Positions 46,736-56,300 of a stretch of 64,000 bases of DNA are shown here, piece after piece. Each line of letters opens with the position of its first letter. Positions within the stretch are counted from its first letter, which is position 1. The DNA lies in NCBI GenBank assembly GCA_017428055.1, contig JAFRRN010000067.1:1-64000 (forward strand), written 5' to 3'. A program made the position numbers and the translations under genes. This DNA is from Prevotella sp. GTDB taxonomy: Bacteria; Bacteroidota; Bacteroidia; Bacteroidales; Bacteroidaceae. The notes beneath the pieces are model-generated. The model saw only the letters and a list, made by a program, of their open reading frames with translations, searched no databases and was not told the origin of the DNA.

Positions 46736-49648
46736 TTAGAAACTCACCATTTTCTTGCCGCCAACGAGATAGATTCCTTTTTGCGGGCGGCTGATGCGCT
46801 GCCCTAATATATTATAATAATGTGTAGGTGGTTGGGCTGTCTGGGTGGGGATTGTCACGATTCTGTCGGCAAGGGCGTTGAGGTGGGCGATTTCCTCTTG
46901 CGTAAGCGCGATGTCATACAGGCGGAAATTATCGATGCGTCCCACGAGGTCGCCATTGTCCGTGTTATTATCCCACCATTGTGTCCGCCCGATATAGTTT
47001 CGTAAGTCGTTGTCGCCATTCACCAGTTGGTATGGCTCGTAGGTCACGTTGGTACCCGTCGCCGCCACCGCGCCGTTGACATAGATGGTTGTTTTTTGGG
47101 TCTTGGCATCGAATGTCACGGCGATGTGCTGTATTTGGTCTTGCGGCATTTGCCCCGTCGCTTCCACCATGAGCGTCGTTCCGCCATTGTATTTCGCCCC
47201 GGCGGAATACTTGTAATTGTTGGTCAGGCGCAGGAATACGCTGTTTCCCGACCCCGAACCGAAGTCATAGAAACGTGGCAACTTGGTGCGGTTGTGTGCC
47301 AGCGCGTCGAAGATGAACGTGTAACTGCGAACGCTTTTCAGCACCCCTGCGGGGGCGATGCCATAGCCGTTGGTGGTGAATGCCACGGGACTGTTGCCCA
47401 TGAGGTTGAGTGTGCCGTCCACTTGTGCCGCCCCCATGAGGCGTAGGTCGCGCCCGTTGCCGCTCTTGTCGGTCACATAGCGGTTGTTGGCATCGTCTGT
47501 ATAAAGGTCAGAGGGGTCGAAGTCGTATTGCAACAGTAGGTCGTGGTCGATGTCACGGGGACAGACCGTCACGTCGAATGCCACGCTGCCATTCTCCGTC
47601 GTTGCCGTCAAGGTGACAGTGGTGGGCACGTCAGGGAGGGTAACCAGCCCCGTATTCGTGATGATACGGGGCTGGTTGGATGTCCAGGTGATGTCCTTGC
47701 CGTTGGCGGTGGCGGGCAACACGATGTCTGAATAGATGCTTTGGGGAATGGCGATACTGGCGAGAGCCATGTTATCGGCGCAGGCTTTCACCTCCTCTTG
47801 GGAGAGCGGGCGGCTGTAGAAGCGTCCCAAGCCCAATGTGCCATACCATCCTCCTACCGTCAAAGAGGTAAGATTCAAGTTGGCAATGTCTGCGCGAATC
47901 TCGATAACCCCATTTCGATAGACCGTCATCTGCTGTCCATCATACGTGAGGGCGAGGTTGGCGGTGGCGTATTCCGTAGGCCAGGAGTCGCCCGAAGTGC
48001 CGGATGAATTGGCTGCCCAGTTGTCTGAATTAAAGAATCGACACGCGCTGCGGAAACTTTGATTGCCCACCGTGAGGCAGAGGTAGCCCTGTGCGTCGAG
48101 AGCCAAGGATAGGGCGGCGGGGGTCGTACCGCTCAAGAAGGTGCTGCCACGGTAGCTTTGCGATTTGAGGTTTACCGAGAGCACAGCCGAGAATTGGCTG
48201 TATGTCTCGCCTTTCTTGGTGAGCGACGGTCCTATGTTGCCGTTCAGTTCCTTGCCACCTTTCGCCTCGTTCACCAGCCCTTGTGCCAAGTTGACGGGTT
48301 GTGAGGGTACGCTATGGTCGCAGAAGATGCCCGTGGGATAGCCTTTGGGGTAACTCTTATTGACCATCCAATAATAGTAGTCGCCATTCATCCACGCCAA
48401 CCGCAGGGGCGAGTTGGCGGAATGGGGCAGGATAAAGGGTCGCACGTTGTTCTTCAGGGAGTTTTTTGTCAGTTGTTCCGATGTGCCAACCTTACCATCG
48501 TCGCCCACTTGAACCTTCCAGATCTCATATATCCCATCGCGGTTGTATTGCCCATTGGTGGTGGGAATGCTGAGATAGAGGTCGTTGATGTTATCGGGGT
48601 CGATGGCGGCTCCACCCGTGTAGCACCGTTCCGTCTTGTTCCAGTTCTGGTGGAAGGCATGTCCGGCATACTGCACCCACGTGCGCCGCCACTCCGTTCC
48701 CGTCCATCGTCCGTACCAATAGACGTGTGAGGTCTTCGCATCGTCAATATGCGTAAAGGCAATGACGGGCTTCTCCTCCTTATCGAGCGCGATTTGCCAC
48801 ACCCAGTTGCGGACACCCGCCGTGTTGTCCACCACGGTATAGGGGTAGGAGTTGCGATAACTGTCGGTCTTGGAGACGTTGAACACGCCATCTGCCACCT
48901 TCTTCAGCGTGTTTCCCTTCACGTCCTTGAGGATGGGACCGTTGCCTTGGTTGATGTCGATGACATTGAAGTAGAGCCAGTTGGGCATCTCGTTGTCGGG
49001 ATGTCCCGTGGTATAGCTCACATAGATCTTGTCCTTGCCGTTGCTTTGGTACTTGGCGTAGGGTCGCGCACCCGTACTCTGCACGATTTGCTTCGGTCCG
49101 AAGTCTACCGTCACGTTGTCATCGGCATCGGGCATGGTGATGCGGGCGATGGTGGGATGCCAGTTGATGCCGCGCCAGCAGATATAAATATGGTGTGGGT
49201 CGTCGCTCATGATGAAGGGCGAGGGATAAGTCGTGTTGTTGGCTACGGCAATGTATTTCTCCTCACCGAGCTGGGTAATGTCGCCCGGTTTGGTAGATAT
49301 ACGATACCAGATACGTGGCTCGTCGGTGTGGCGGGTGTAGAAAATCATGACCCGCTCATCGGGAAGGACGAGGAAGGTGGGGTTATTGTGGTCATCGGGT
49401 TGGAAGCAACTGCGCACCAACATCTCCTCTTGCTGGTTGCGAAGGAAGTCTACTTGTGTTGCCTTCACGTTGCCATGCACGTCGATATAGCCAATGTAGG
49501 AGGCATTGATGGTACCGGCGGCGTTCTCATAGTGCGTGGCGCGTGGGTCTGCAAACCAGCACCATGCCCCCTCGTTGGTAATCATCGTGGGCTGGGCATT
49601 AACCCAGGAGGCGATGGCGAGGCAAGCGATCATCAAAATCTTTCTCAT
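46736..49648 (-). CDS. Secreted BNR_4 beta-propeller protein with two LamG-like domains
   Basis: This 970-aa protein has a signal peptide (MRKILMIACLAIASWVNAQ). Residues 22-440 form a BNR_4-type propeller beginning TNEGAWCWFADPRATHYENA, with DDHNNPTFLVLPDERVMIFY. The family includes polysaccharide lyases and hydrolases acting on uronic-acid or rhamnose-rich polysaccharides. Two concanavalin/LamG-like domains follow (about 480-640 and 710-920). The C-terminus YYNILGQRISRPQKGIYLVG resembles a T9SS sorting tail. Enzymatic activity is plausible but unproven. The leader carries 9-bp repeats. Confidence 0.85.
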   Translation of the reverse strand: MRKILMIACLAIASWVNAQPTMITNEGAWCWFADPRATHYENAAGTINASYIGYIDVHGNVKATQVDFLRNQQEEMLVRSCFQPDDHNNPTFLVLPDERVMIFYTRHTDEPRIWYRISTKPGDITQLGEEKYIAVANNTTYPSPFIMSDDPHHIYICWRGINWHPTIARITMPDADDNVTVDFGPKQIVQSTGARPYAKYQSNGKDKIYVSYTTGHPDNEMPNWLYFNVIDINQGNGPILKDVKGNTLKKVADGVFNVSKTDSYRNSYPYTVVDNTAGVRNWVWQIALDKEEKPVIAFTHIDDAKTSHVYWYGRWTGTEWRRTWVQYAGHAFHQNWNKTERCYTGGAAIDPDNINDLYLSIPTTNGQYNRDGIYEIWKVQVGDDGKVGTSEQLTKNSLKNNVRPFILPHSANSPLRLAWMNGDYYYWMVNKSYPKGYPTGIFCDHSVPSQPVNLAQGLVNEAKGGKELNGNIGPSLTKKGETYSQFSAVLSVNLKSQSYRGSTFLSGTTPAALSLALDAQGYLCLTVGNQSFRSACRFFNSDNWAANSSGTSGDSWPTEYATANLALTYDGQQMTVYRNGVIEIRADIANLNLTSLTVGGWYGTLGLGRFYSRPLSQEEVKACADNMALASIAIPQSIYSDIVLPATANGKDITWTSNQPRIITNTGLVTLPDVPTTVTLTATTENGSVAFDVTVCPRDIDHDLLLQYDFDPSDLYTDDANNRYVTDKSGNGRDLRLMGAAQVDGTLNLMGNSPVAFTTNGYGIAPAGVLKSVRSYTFIFDALAHNRTKLPRFYDFGSGSGNSVFLRLTNNYKYSAGAKYNGGTTLMVEATGQMPQDQIQHIAVTFDAKTQKTTIYVNGAVAATGTNVTYEPYQLVNGDNDLRNYIGRTQWWDNNTDNGDLVGRIDNFRLYDIALTQEEIAHLNALADRIVTIPTQTAQPPTHYYNILGQRISRPQKGIYLVGGKKMVSF

Positions 49649-49660
49649 TCTCTTTCTTAA

Positions 49661-49705
49661 TTATATAGAATGTATAGTATTAATAGGATATATAGAATCT
49701 ATAGG
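49661..49705 (-). repeat. Five 9-bp tandem units in the BNR gene leader
   Basis: On the minus strand, CCTATAGAT, TCTATATAT, CCTATTAAT, ACTATACAT and TCTATATAA follow in register, ending 12 bp before the start codon. Positions 2-5 (CTAT) are invariant. Confidence 0.8.
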
Positions 49706-49723
49706 AAATCTATCATTGCTATT

Positions 49724-49754
49724 AAAAAAGGAGAGAGGCCAATCGCCTCTCTCC
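49724..49754 (-). terminator. Rho-independent terminator of the 1072-aa surface protein gene
   Basis: GGAGAGAGGC (49730-49739) pairs with GCCTCTCTCC (49745-49754), and on the minus strand the stem is followed by six T residues (complement of 49724-49729). It lies 22 bp after the stop at 49777. Confidence 0.9.
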
Positions 49755-49776
49755 AATTAAAATCCCACAAAGGATG

Positions 49777-52700
49777 TTACTTCATCATGACCTTACGAGC
49801 CTTGCCGTCGCGGATGACGATATACAAGCCCTTGCCATTGATGGCATTGAGCCTCGTTCCACCCACGGTGTAGATGCCGTCGGCGGGCTTCGTGGCGGCG
49901 ATGGTCGTCTCACGGATGCCGTCAGCCAATGGGCCTTCCCATCCGCTGTTGTCGCCCTTCTGCGTCATGGTCAGCGTCCAGTTGGTGGCAGAGAACCAAG
50001 TACCCGTGAAAGGCACGCCCGTGCGGAGGCTGTCGGTGGTCATACCGATAACAAGGACATGGTTGTCAACGACGATGCCTGGCAAGTCGAGATGCTCCCA
50101 GCCATAGCCATAACCGCCATTGGCGTTGACGATGGCCTGCGTGTCGTAGTATGCGGGGTCGCTATCGGGCATGTTGGCAAATGCCACACAAGCTGCTTCC
50201 CAGATGGCACCGTAGCGGTCGGTGGCGTTGACGGTGGTGTCGTTACCCGTTGCATCGTCCACATAGCTATAGGTCTGCAAAGGAATCTCCTTGAAAGTGG
50301 TGTCCTTCTTCTCGGTACCGCCATTGCTACCGAAGATGAATGCGCCATTTCCTGCGGTACGCACGTCCACGCCGATGATGTAAGTACCATTAGGCAGACC
50401 TGTCACCACTTGCTCGCCATAATAGTTAAGCACACCAGCCGTTCCGTTATAGGAGTCGAAGTAGCGGTGTCCGCTCTCATTCGGGTTATAATACTGTCCA
50501 CTCGTGGAGGTCTTGTCACCTGTTCCACGGTTGAGGTTCCAACCAGTCTCTGCCTCTGCCTTCGGATTCTGGATGAAAGAAGTGTAGTCGGTAGCATCGG
50601 GGTTGTTGGCGTAGGTGTTCTGCTTCTCAGCATTGAGCATCGCCGTTTGCAACTCTGCCACAAACTCATTGACCGTCGTAGCATCCTTCATCTCGGAAAC
50701 CAAGGCACTCTTCTGTGCGTTGGCAACGTTGTTAAGGTATTCCTTCACGGCATCAGAAGATGATGCGCCAAGGTTCATGGCATCATTATAGACAGGTACA
50801 TACGTGTTCACATAGTTCTTCATGTTGCTGATGATGGCATCCACGCCACTGTAAGAAGCGTCGGCGGAAACCAAGTAAACATTGGCGTATGCCAAGGCAT
50901 ATTCCACAATCTCACGTGCCAGGCCGTAAGCATCGGCACCTGTGGCGAGGGAGTCGGTAACGGTGGGGATGAGTTTGCCAGACTCCATGATCTCAGCATA
51001 TTTAGCCTCAGACTTCTCAGCAAGGGCGATAGCCTCCTGCAATGTCTCGATGGATGGGTTGGCAGCATAATCGTTCATGATCTGTTGTGCCTCAGCCCTG
51101 TCGGCACCGAAGTGCATGGCGTTGACCATCTCGTTGGCCTCGGCGACCCTTGTTGCCAAGGCGGCAGCGATTTGCTCCTCAGAGGCGGAACCGCAATAGA
51201 GCAGTTGGAAGCCCGTCACGCAGAACCAACCGCGACGCTTGTCTGTCAAGCTGCCACCGAAGTCGGCAGGTGTCAATTCGCTATCGCCACTGCCCGCTGC
51301 ACCGATGGTCAACTTGCCATCTGCCACGATGACGGTCTGTGTGGTGGTCAGACGTTCCCAACGTCCATCGTAAGGCTCGCCATCGTTCCAAGTACCCTCG
51401 GAAAGCACGGTGGACTTGGCTTCCTGCAACGAGCTCTTGGCAAACACGTGCTGGTCGGTTACGCAGCCAGGCTGGGTAATCATCTCTGCGGAGACCTTAT
51501 AGAAGCCATTAGGCAGGTCGGTGATGTCTTGGCTGATGCTCACGTCGGTACCGCTGTTCTGCCAAGCATTCCAACAAGTGCGTTGCTGCACGAAGTTGGT
51601 GCGCTGGTCGCCACCGCCGTTGCCGATATACCAGCCCGTAGACGATGCGTCGGAACAGTTGCTGCCGTTGCTATATCCATGCTCCTCGGCAAATGGATAG
51701 GTCACGGTGCCATCCTCTGCCACGGTGGGCTCGGCGGCCTTCGTCACAAACCACGGATTCTGGATTAGGTGTGAGAAGTTGGCGGGATTGTCCTCGCTCG
51801 CTGCCTGGCTCATGTAATACGTGGTGATGTCCTTGTCAAGGTCGATGAGGGCTTGGGCGATGTCGTCAGACTTACCCTCTTCCAAGAGGTTGGTGTATTT
51901 CTCGATGGCGGCGAGGAAGTCATCCTTGCCGGGATAGTCGGTGGTCTGTGCCACCTTGTTGGCCTCCTCGATCAAGGCGATGAGGGCAGCGAGGTCCTTC
52001 TGTGCCTGTAGCTCCTTGGCGAAGAGGTCTTTCACCTCTTGGTAGATGGCGGGCAACTCCTCGACGGTAGCGGCATCCACCTTGTCCTCAATGTCCATGG
52101 CGGCATCAAGGTACTCGTTCATCAACTCGCCCTGCAACGTGTAGGCGGTGTCGTTGATGAGCTGCACATACTCGTAGATGTCCGACTTCAACAGCTCCTC
52201 AGCGTCGGCCTCGCCCACGCGATAGAGCTTGATGCCGTCGATGCAAAGGAACGGGTTGCTACCCGAACCGCCCGACGACTCGAAGCCAAACTCCATCGTA
52301 AACTCGGTGGTAGGCGTGAAGCGGATGGTGTGGAGCGTCCACTGCGTGTCGCTAAAGCCCGTCTCATCGGCAAACACATCCTTGCGGCAAGTCACCTTGG
52401 AGAGGTTCTTGCCATTCTGGCCGTTGGGGTTGAGGTTGATTGCCCAATAGGTCAGCTCGTACTCGGCGCAAGGCAAGTTCACCACTTGCTTATAGGTGGC
52501 GCGGCCACCCCAGCCGGCACGGAGGTAGGCAAAGCCCACATTCTCACCCTCCACGGCATCGGGACGGGCGGGCACCTCAAGGTATGTCGTGCCGTCGTCG
52601 GCAATGGGGATGGCTTGGGCTTGCAAGTCGTAAGGCACGGAGCCGAAATACACCCACTCGCACTTGGGATAGGTCTGGTTGGTCTCTATCGTCCAACCGT

Positions 52701-52995
52701 TGATGCGGCCAATGAAACCATTGACTGCCTCAAGCTTGCGACCGTCGGGACGGCTCTGGCCGCTCGTCGTGGTGGGCTTGGCATACACGGTGCTGTCGGC
52801 AGCCTCGTAGGCCCAACTGCGCCCGCTGAGAGAGGTAGTGGTCCTGATGATCTCCTTCATGGAGCCATCAACTTGGAAGGTGAGATCCTCGTCAAAGCCG
52901 GGATTGGCAATGAGATGGGTCACATCCTCACCCTCCTGGGCGAATGTCGGCAAAGCCAGCATCGCACCCAAAGCGTAAAGTAAAAATCTCTTCAT
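49777..52995 (-). CDS. Large secreted protein with three ligand-binding-like modules and helical spacers
   Basis: This 1072-aa protein has a signal peptide (MKRFLLYALGAMLALPTFAQ). Three beta-sandwich-like modules begin at LIANPGFDEDL (about 28), LIQNPWFV (about 408) and FIQNPKAEAETGW (about 806); each later has a [QT]-x-[IV]-x-[DN]-LP-x-G-x-Y strand. Between them are helical FIVAR-like bundles (DLAALIALIEEANKVAQTTD, ATRVAEANEMVNAMHFGADR). The C-terminus GIYTVGGTRLNAINGKGLYI is a T9SS-like tail. The modules resemble carbohydrate-binding galactose-fold domains; substrate unknown. It is divergent from the similar 53388 gene. ATG 52995 starts the signal peptide. Confidence 0.8.
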   Translation of the reverse strand: MKRFLLYALGAMLALPTFAQEGEDVTHLIANPGFDEDLTFQVDGSMKEIIRTTTSLSGRSWAYEAADSTVYAKPTTTSGQSRPDGRKLEAVNGFIGRINGWTIETNQTYPKCEWVYFGSVPYDLQAQAIPIADDGTTYLEVPARPDAVEGENVGFAYLRAGWGGRATYKQVVNLPCAEYELTYWAINLNPNGQNGKNLSKVTCRKDVFADETGFSDTQWTLHTIRFTPTTEFTMEFGFESSGGSGSNPFLCIDGIKLYRVGEADAEELLKSDIYEYVQLINDTAYTLQGELMNEYLDAAMDIEDKVDAATVEELPAIYQEVKDLFAKELQAQKDLAALIALIEEANKVAQTTDYPGKDDFLAAIEKYTNLLEEGKSDDIAQALIDLDKDITTYYMSQAASEDNPANFSHLIQNPWFVTKAAEPTVAEDGTVTYPFAEEHGYSNGSNCSDASSTGWYIGNGGGDQRTNFVQQRTCWNAWQNSGTDVSISQDITDLPNGFYKVSAEMITQPGCVTDQHVFAKSSLQEAKSTVLSEGTWNDGEPYDGRWERLTTTQTVIVADGKLTIGAAGSGDSELTPADFGGSLTDKRRGWFCVTGFQLLYCGSASEEQIAAALATRVAEANEMVNAMHFGADRAEAQQIMNDYAANPSIETLQEAIALAEKSEAKYAEIMESGKLIPTVTDSLATGADAYGLAREIVEYALAYANVYLVSADASYSGVDAIISNMKNYVNTYVPVYNDAMNLGASSSDAVKEYLNNVANAQKSALVSEMKDATTVNEFVAELQTAMLNAEKQNTYANNPDATDYTSFIQNPKAEAETGWNLNRGTGDKTSTSGQYYNPNESGHRYFDSYNGTAGVLNYYGEQVVTGLPNGTYIIGVDVRTAGNGAFIFGSNGGTEKKDTTFKEIPLQTYSYVDDATGNDTTVNATDRYGAIWEAACVAFANMPDSDPAYYDTQAIVNANGGYGYGWEHLDLPGIVVDNHVLVIGMTTDSLRTGVPFTGTWFSATNWTLTMTQKGDNSGWEGPLADGIRETTIAATKPADGIYTVGGTRLNAINGKGLYIVIRDGKARKVMMK

Positions 52996-53056
52996 TTGAA
53001 TTAGGTTTTGATGTAATAATAATAAGTTAATGTTGAACAATCGAATGAATAATGTG

Positions 53057-53087
53057 CAAATATAGCCTTTTTCTTCAAATAATCAAA
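53057..53087 (-). promoter_or_regulatory. Promoter of the 1072-aa surface protein gene
   Basis: On the minus strand TTTG (complement of 53084-53087) and TATATTTG (complement of 53057-53064) are 19 nt apart. The leader is about 55 nt. Confidence 0.8.
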
Positions 53088-53298
53088 AGATTGTTAATTG
53101 ACATGACGCTTTTTAACAACAAATAACAAATACCAAAAACTTTGAGGAAATAAGGCTTTGTTTATAGATTATTTTTTACTCTTGATTTGAAAGGCATCCT
53201 CTGGTATGCGATAGGGATTGTTGACACAGATTTCCACCCGAATTTTGTTAAAAAGTAGACTTTTTTACCATTTTTTATGGTGAAATGGTTTTTTTTTG

Positions 53299-53306
53299 TA
53301 TATTTG
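53299..53306 (+). promoter_or_regulatory. -7 element of the 1205-aa surface protein gene
   Basis: TATATTTG at 53299-53306 is a perfect -7 element; TATG at 53276-53279 sits where -33 TTTG is expected. The 210 bp between the two divergent promoters are AT-rich and show no other obvious signal. Confidence 0.65.
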
Positions 53307-53387
53307 CACCCAATATGCCTGATAACAATTAGCGAGCGATTCTTATTATTAATTATTTATATGTCTAACAAACAAAAACCAAAGCTT

Positions 53388-56300
53388 ATGAAACAATGTT
53401 TCCGTTTTTTGACAATGTTGCTCTTTACAACATTGTTTAGTTCCACAGCTTTCGCTTTAGATTGGGTTCCGCCTACACCTAAAGCCTCTCAATTAGTTGC
53501 GGAAGACACATTTGCCATTCGCAATGTAGGACAGAACGCATTTCTCTACATGGGTGAGGCTTGGGGAACACAAGGTATCGTTGACGTTACCAATGGTAAA
53601 TTCCTTTTAGTCCGTCCACAAGAGACGATTACGTCTGTAATTCTTGAAGATGGCTCAAATCTTGACTTCACGGTCTATGAATTGCAAGACAACAGCAAGG
53701 GCTGGGGTACTCACTTCATTTGGCGCCAACCTTCCGATGGTAACCTTGGTGCAGGCAACAAGGGATGTTTCGTGGACAATGGAGGCACTCCCGCCCGTTA
53801 CTGGAACATTGCTTCCGTGGGTAACAATGTGTACACCATTCAAATCCCATCCCCAATGACAGTTGAAAATGGATTCACAGAAGATGTTGCTTATGTGGAG
53901 GGCGAGTTCCTCGGCATCCAGACTGACCACGGCTCAACATGGGCTGCATCAAACGCTGATGGCGTGACCTACGGTATCTACTACGACGTGGTGTATGCCG
54001 ACAACCCCGCCAACTGCCAATGGGAATTTGTGAAGAAAGCCGACATCGACATTTACGACGCTAAGCTTAAGTTAAAAGAGGTTGCCGAGCAAGCAGATGC
54101 CGCTGGCATTTCTGTCGCTGCCGCTAAAGCGGTGTATGATAATCCTGATGCTACAGTTGAAGAAATCGAGGCTACTACAGCTTTGAGAGATGCGTTGCTT
54201 AACGATGCTGATTGGGATAATCCCGTTGATGTTTCCGACAAGTATATCGTAAACCCAACACCTACAACTGGTACCAATGGCACTGCTCCTACAGGATGGA
54301 CCGTTACCTTGACTGATTCGGGTACAGAGCCAGCTCCTAAATATGCTAATAACTGCGGTGAGATTTGGAATCGTGCTGGTGGTAAGATTTCTCAAGTTAT
54401 TGACCTCCCCACTGGTGTTTACAGACTTACCGTACAAGCTTACAGCCGAACAGATATGAAATCATGGCTCGCTGCCGGCGACAACAAAATGCTTATTAAG
54501 ACTGTTCCTTCGAGTGAGGTAAACAGCCTTTCACAAGCAGACCCACGCTTTACCGCTGGTGATTTCGATAATGTGATGGTATTCGCTACCACTGAGGACG
54601 GACCATTAGAATTGTCATTGACCGCTGACACAGACAATGGCGACCATTGGATGGCTTGGAGAAACTGGAAGTTAGAGAGCCTTGGCTCAAAATTGGATTC
54701 ATATATTCGAATGGCTCAATCCATTGGTGAAGGATGGGAAGAGGAATTTGTGGATCGCATCTATAGCCAAAGATATTATGATGCTGTGACGGAAGCCCTC
54801 TCCACCGCAGCTACAGCTACTACCGCAGATGAAGCCATTGCTGGATGCAAGACCATTCAAAATGCCCTTGATATGTTACGCGCCAATGCCGACGCTTACG
54901 AGGCATTGAAGACTCGTACAGAGGAAATTTATGAGAAAATCTGGGATGAGCTGGATGGCGATGACATATTGCTTGAGATGATTGAGGGCAATGGTGCTGA
55001 TGACAACGGTATCTTGGCAAACATCGAGGATGGTGTCTACACCACCGAAGAGGCTATTGCCAAGCTTGATGAACTGAATGCCCGCGTTGACGAAGTGAAC
55101 AAGAACTTGATGCAACCTTGGGATGATGTCACAGATAAGTTTGTCAAGAACTACACATTCCGTAACGCTTCCGGCACAAATTCCGGTTTCGACAAGTGGA
55201 CGGTGGATAGTGACAACGCCCTGCAAAACAATGCCGGCACCATCCAGGTGGTTGAGCAGTGGAACGGCACAAGTGCCACCAGTACGATTGATGTTTACCA
55301 GTATGTGAATCTGCCGAAGGGCGCATTCCGCCTCTCCACGAAGGGCTGGTATCGCTCAACGACCAACTACAGCACCTACCAGACCGACCCCGCATACCAG
55401 AAGGTAAGCTCATACCTCTATGGTAGCGCATCGCAATTCCCCTTCCCCGACATCTACGTGAAGGGCTATACCGATGAGGAGAAGGCAGAGTACTTCCCCA
55501 ACGGAAACTCCTACACCGCCACTATCGACGGCGTGACCTATTATTATCCCAACAACTGTACGGGAGCAGACGAACTCTTCACCAACGAGAACGTTGACTG
55601 GTATGACATGTACGTGGACTTCATCGCCACGGGCGAGCCAGTGAAGATCGGTATCAAGGGTACAGTGGTAGGATATGCCTGGACTATTTGGGATGACTTC
55701 AAACTGACTTTCCTTGGCAAGGATGTAGACAATCTGCTTCCTGTGGCGCAGACTTCCATCGACGAGGCAAAGGCTTTGCTCGAATACCCGATGTCTAACG
55801 AGGCACGCCAGAGGCTGAACAATGCCATCGCTGCTGCCGAGGGTGCAACTGAGGGCAACGCCCTGATTGACGCTTACGTGGCACTCGGTGCCGTGAAGGA
55901 TGCCACACAGGCAAGCATCGACACCTATAGCAGGCTGAAGACAGAGAACGAGAAGCTGGCACAAGCCATCATCGACTATGCCGACAAGGCATCCGACGAG
56001 GCTATTGCCAACGCTACCGCCCTGAACGCAGAGATTGAGGAAGGCTTGGCAGCTGGTTCTTACAGCGACGACCAGGTACAAGAGCAGATTGACCGCATCG
56101 CAGATGCCATCATCGACTTGCAGAACGTCCCTGGCACAGACTATCCTATCGACTATACCGCTCGTATCACCAACCCGAAGTATCTTGACGGTAAGACTGG
56201 ATGGAGCGAGGCAGAAGGATTCGAAGGTGTCGTGACCGTGGAGCAGCAGTCTAATTCTGAGGGCAACATCGGTATCGCCGAGGGTTGGAACAAGGGATTT

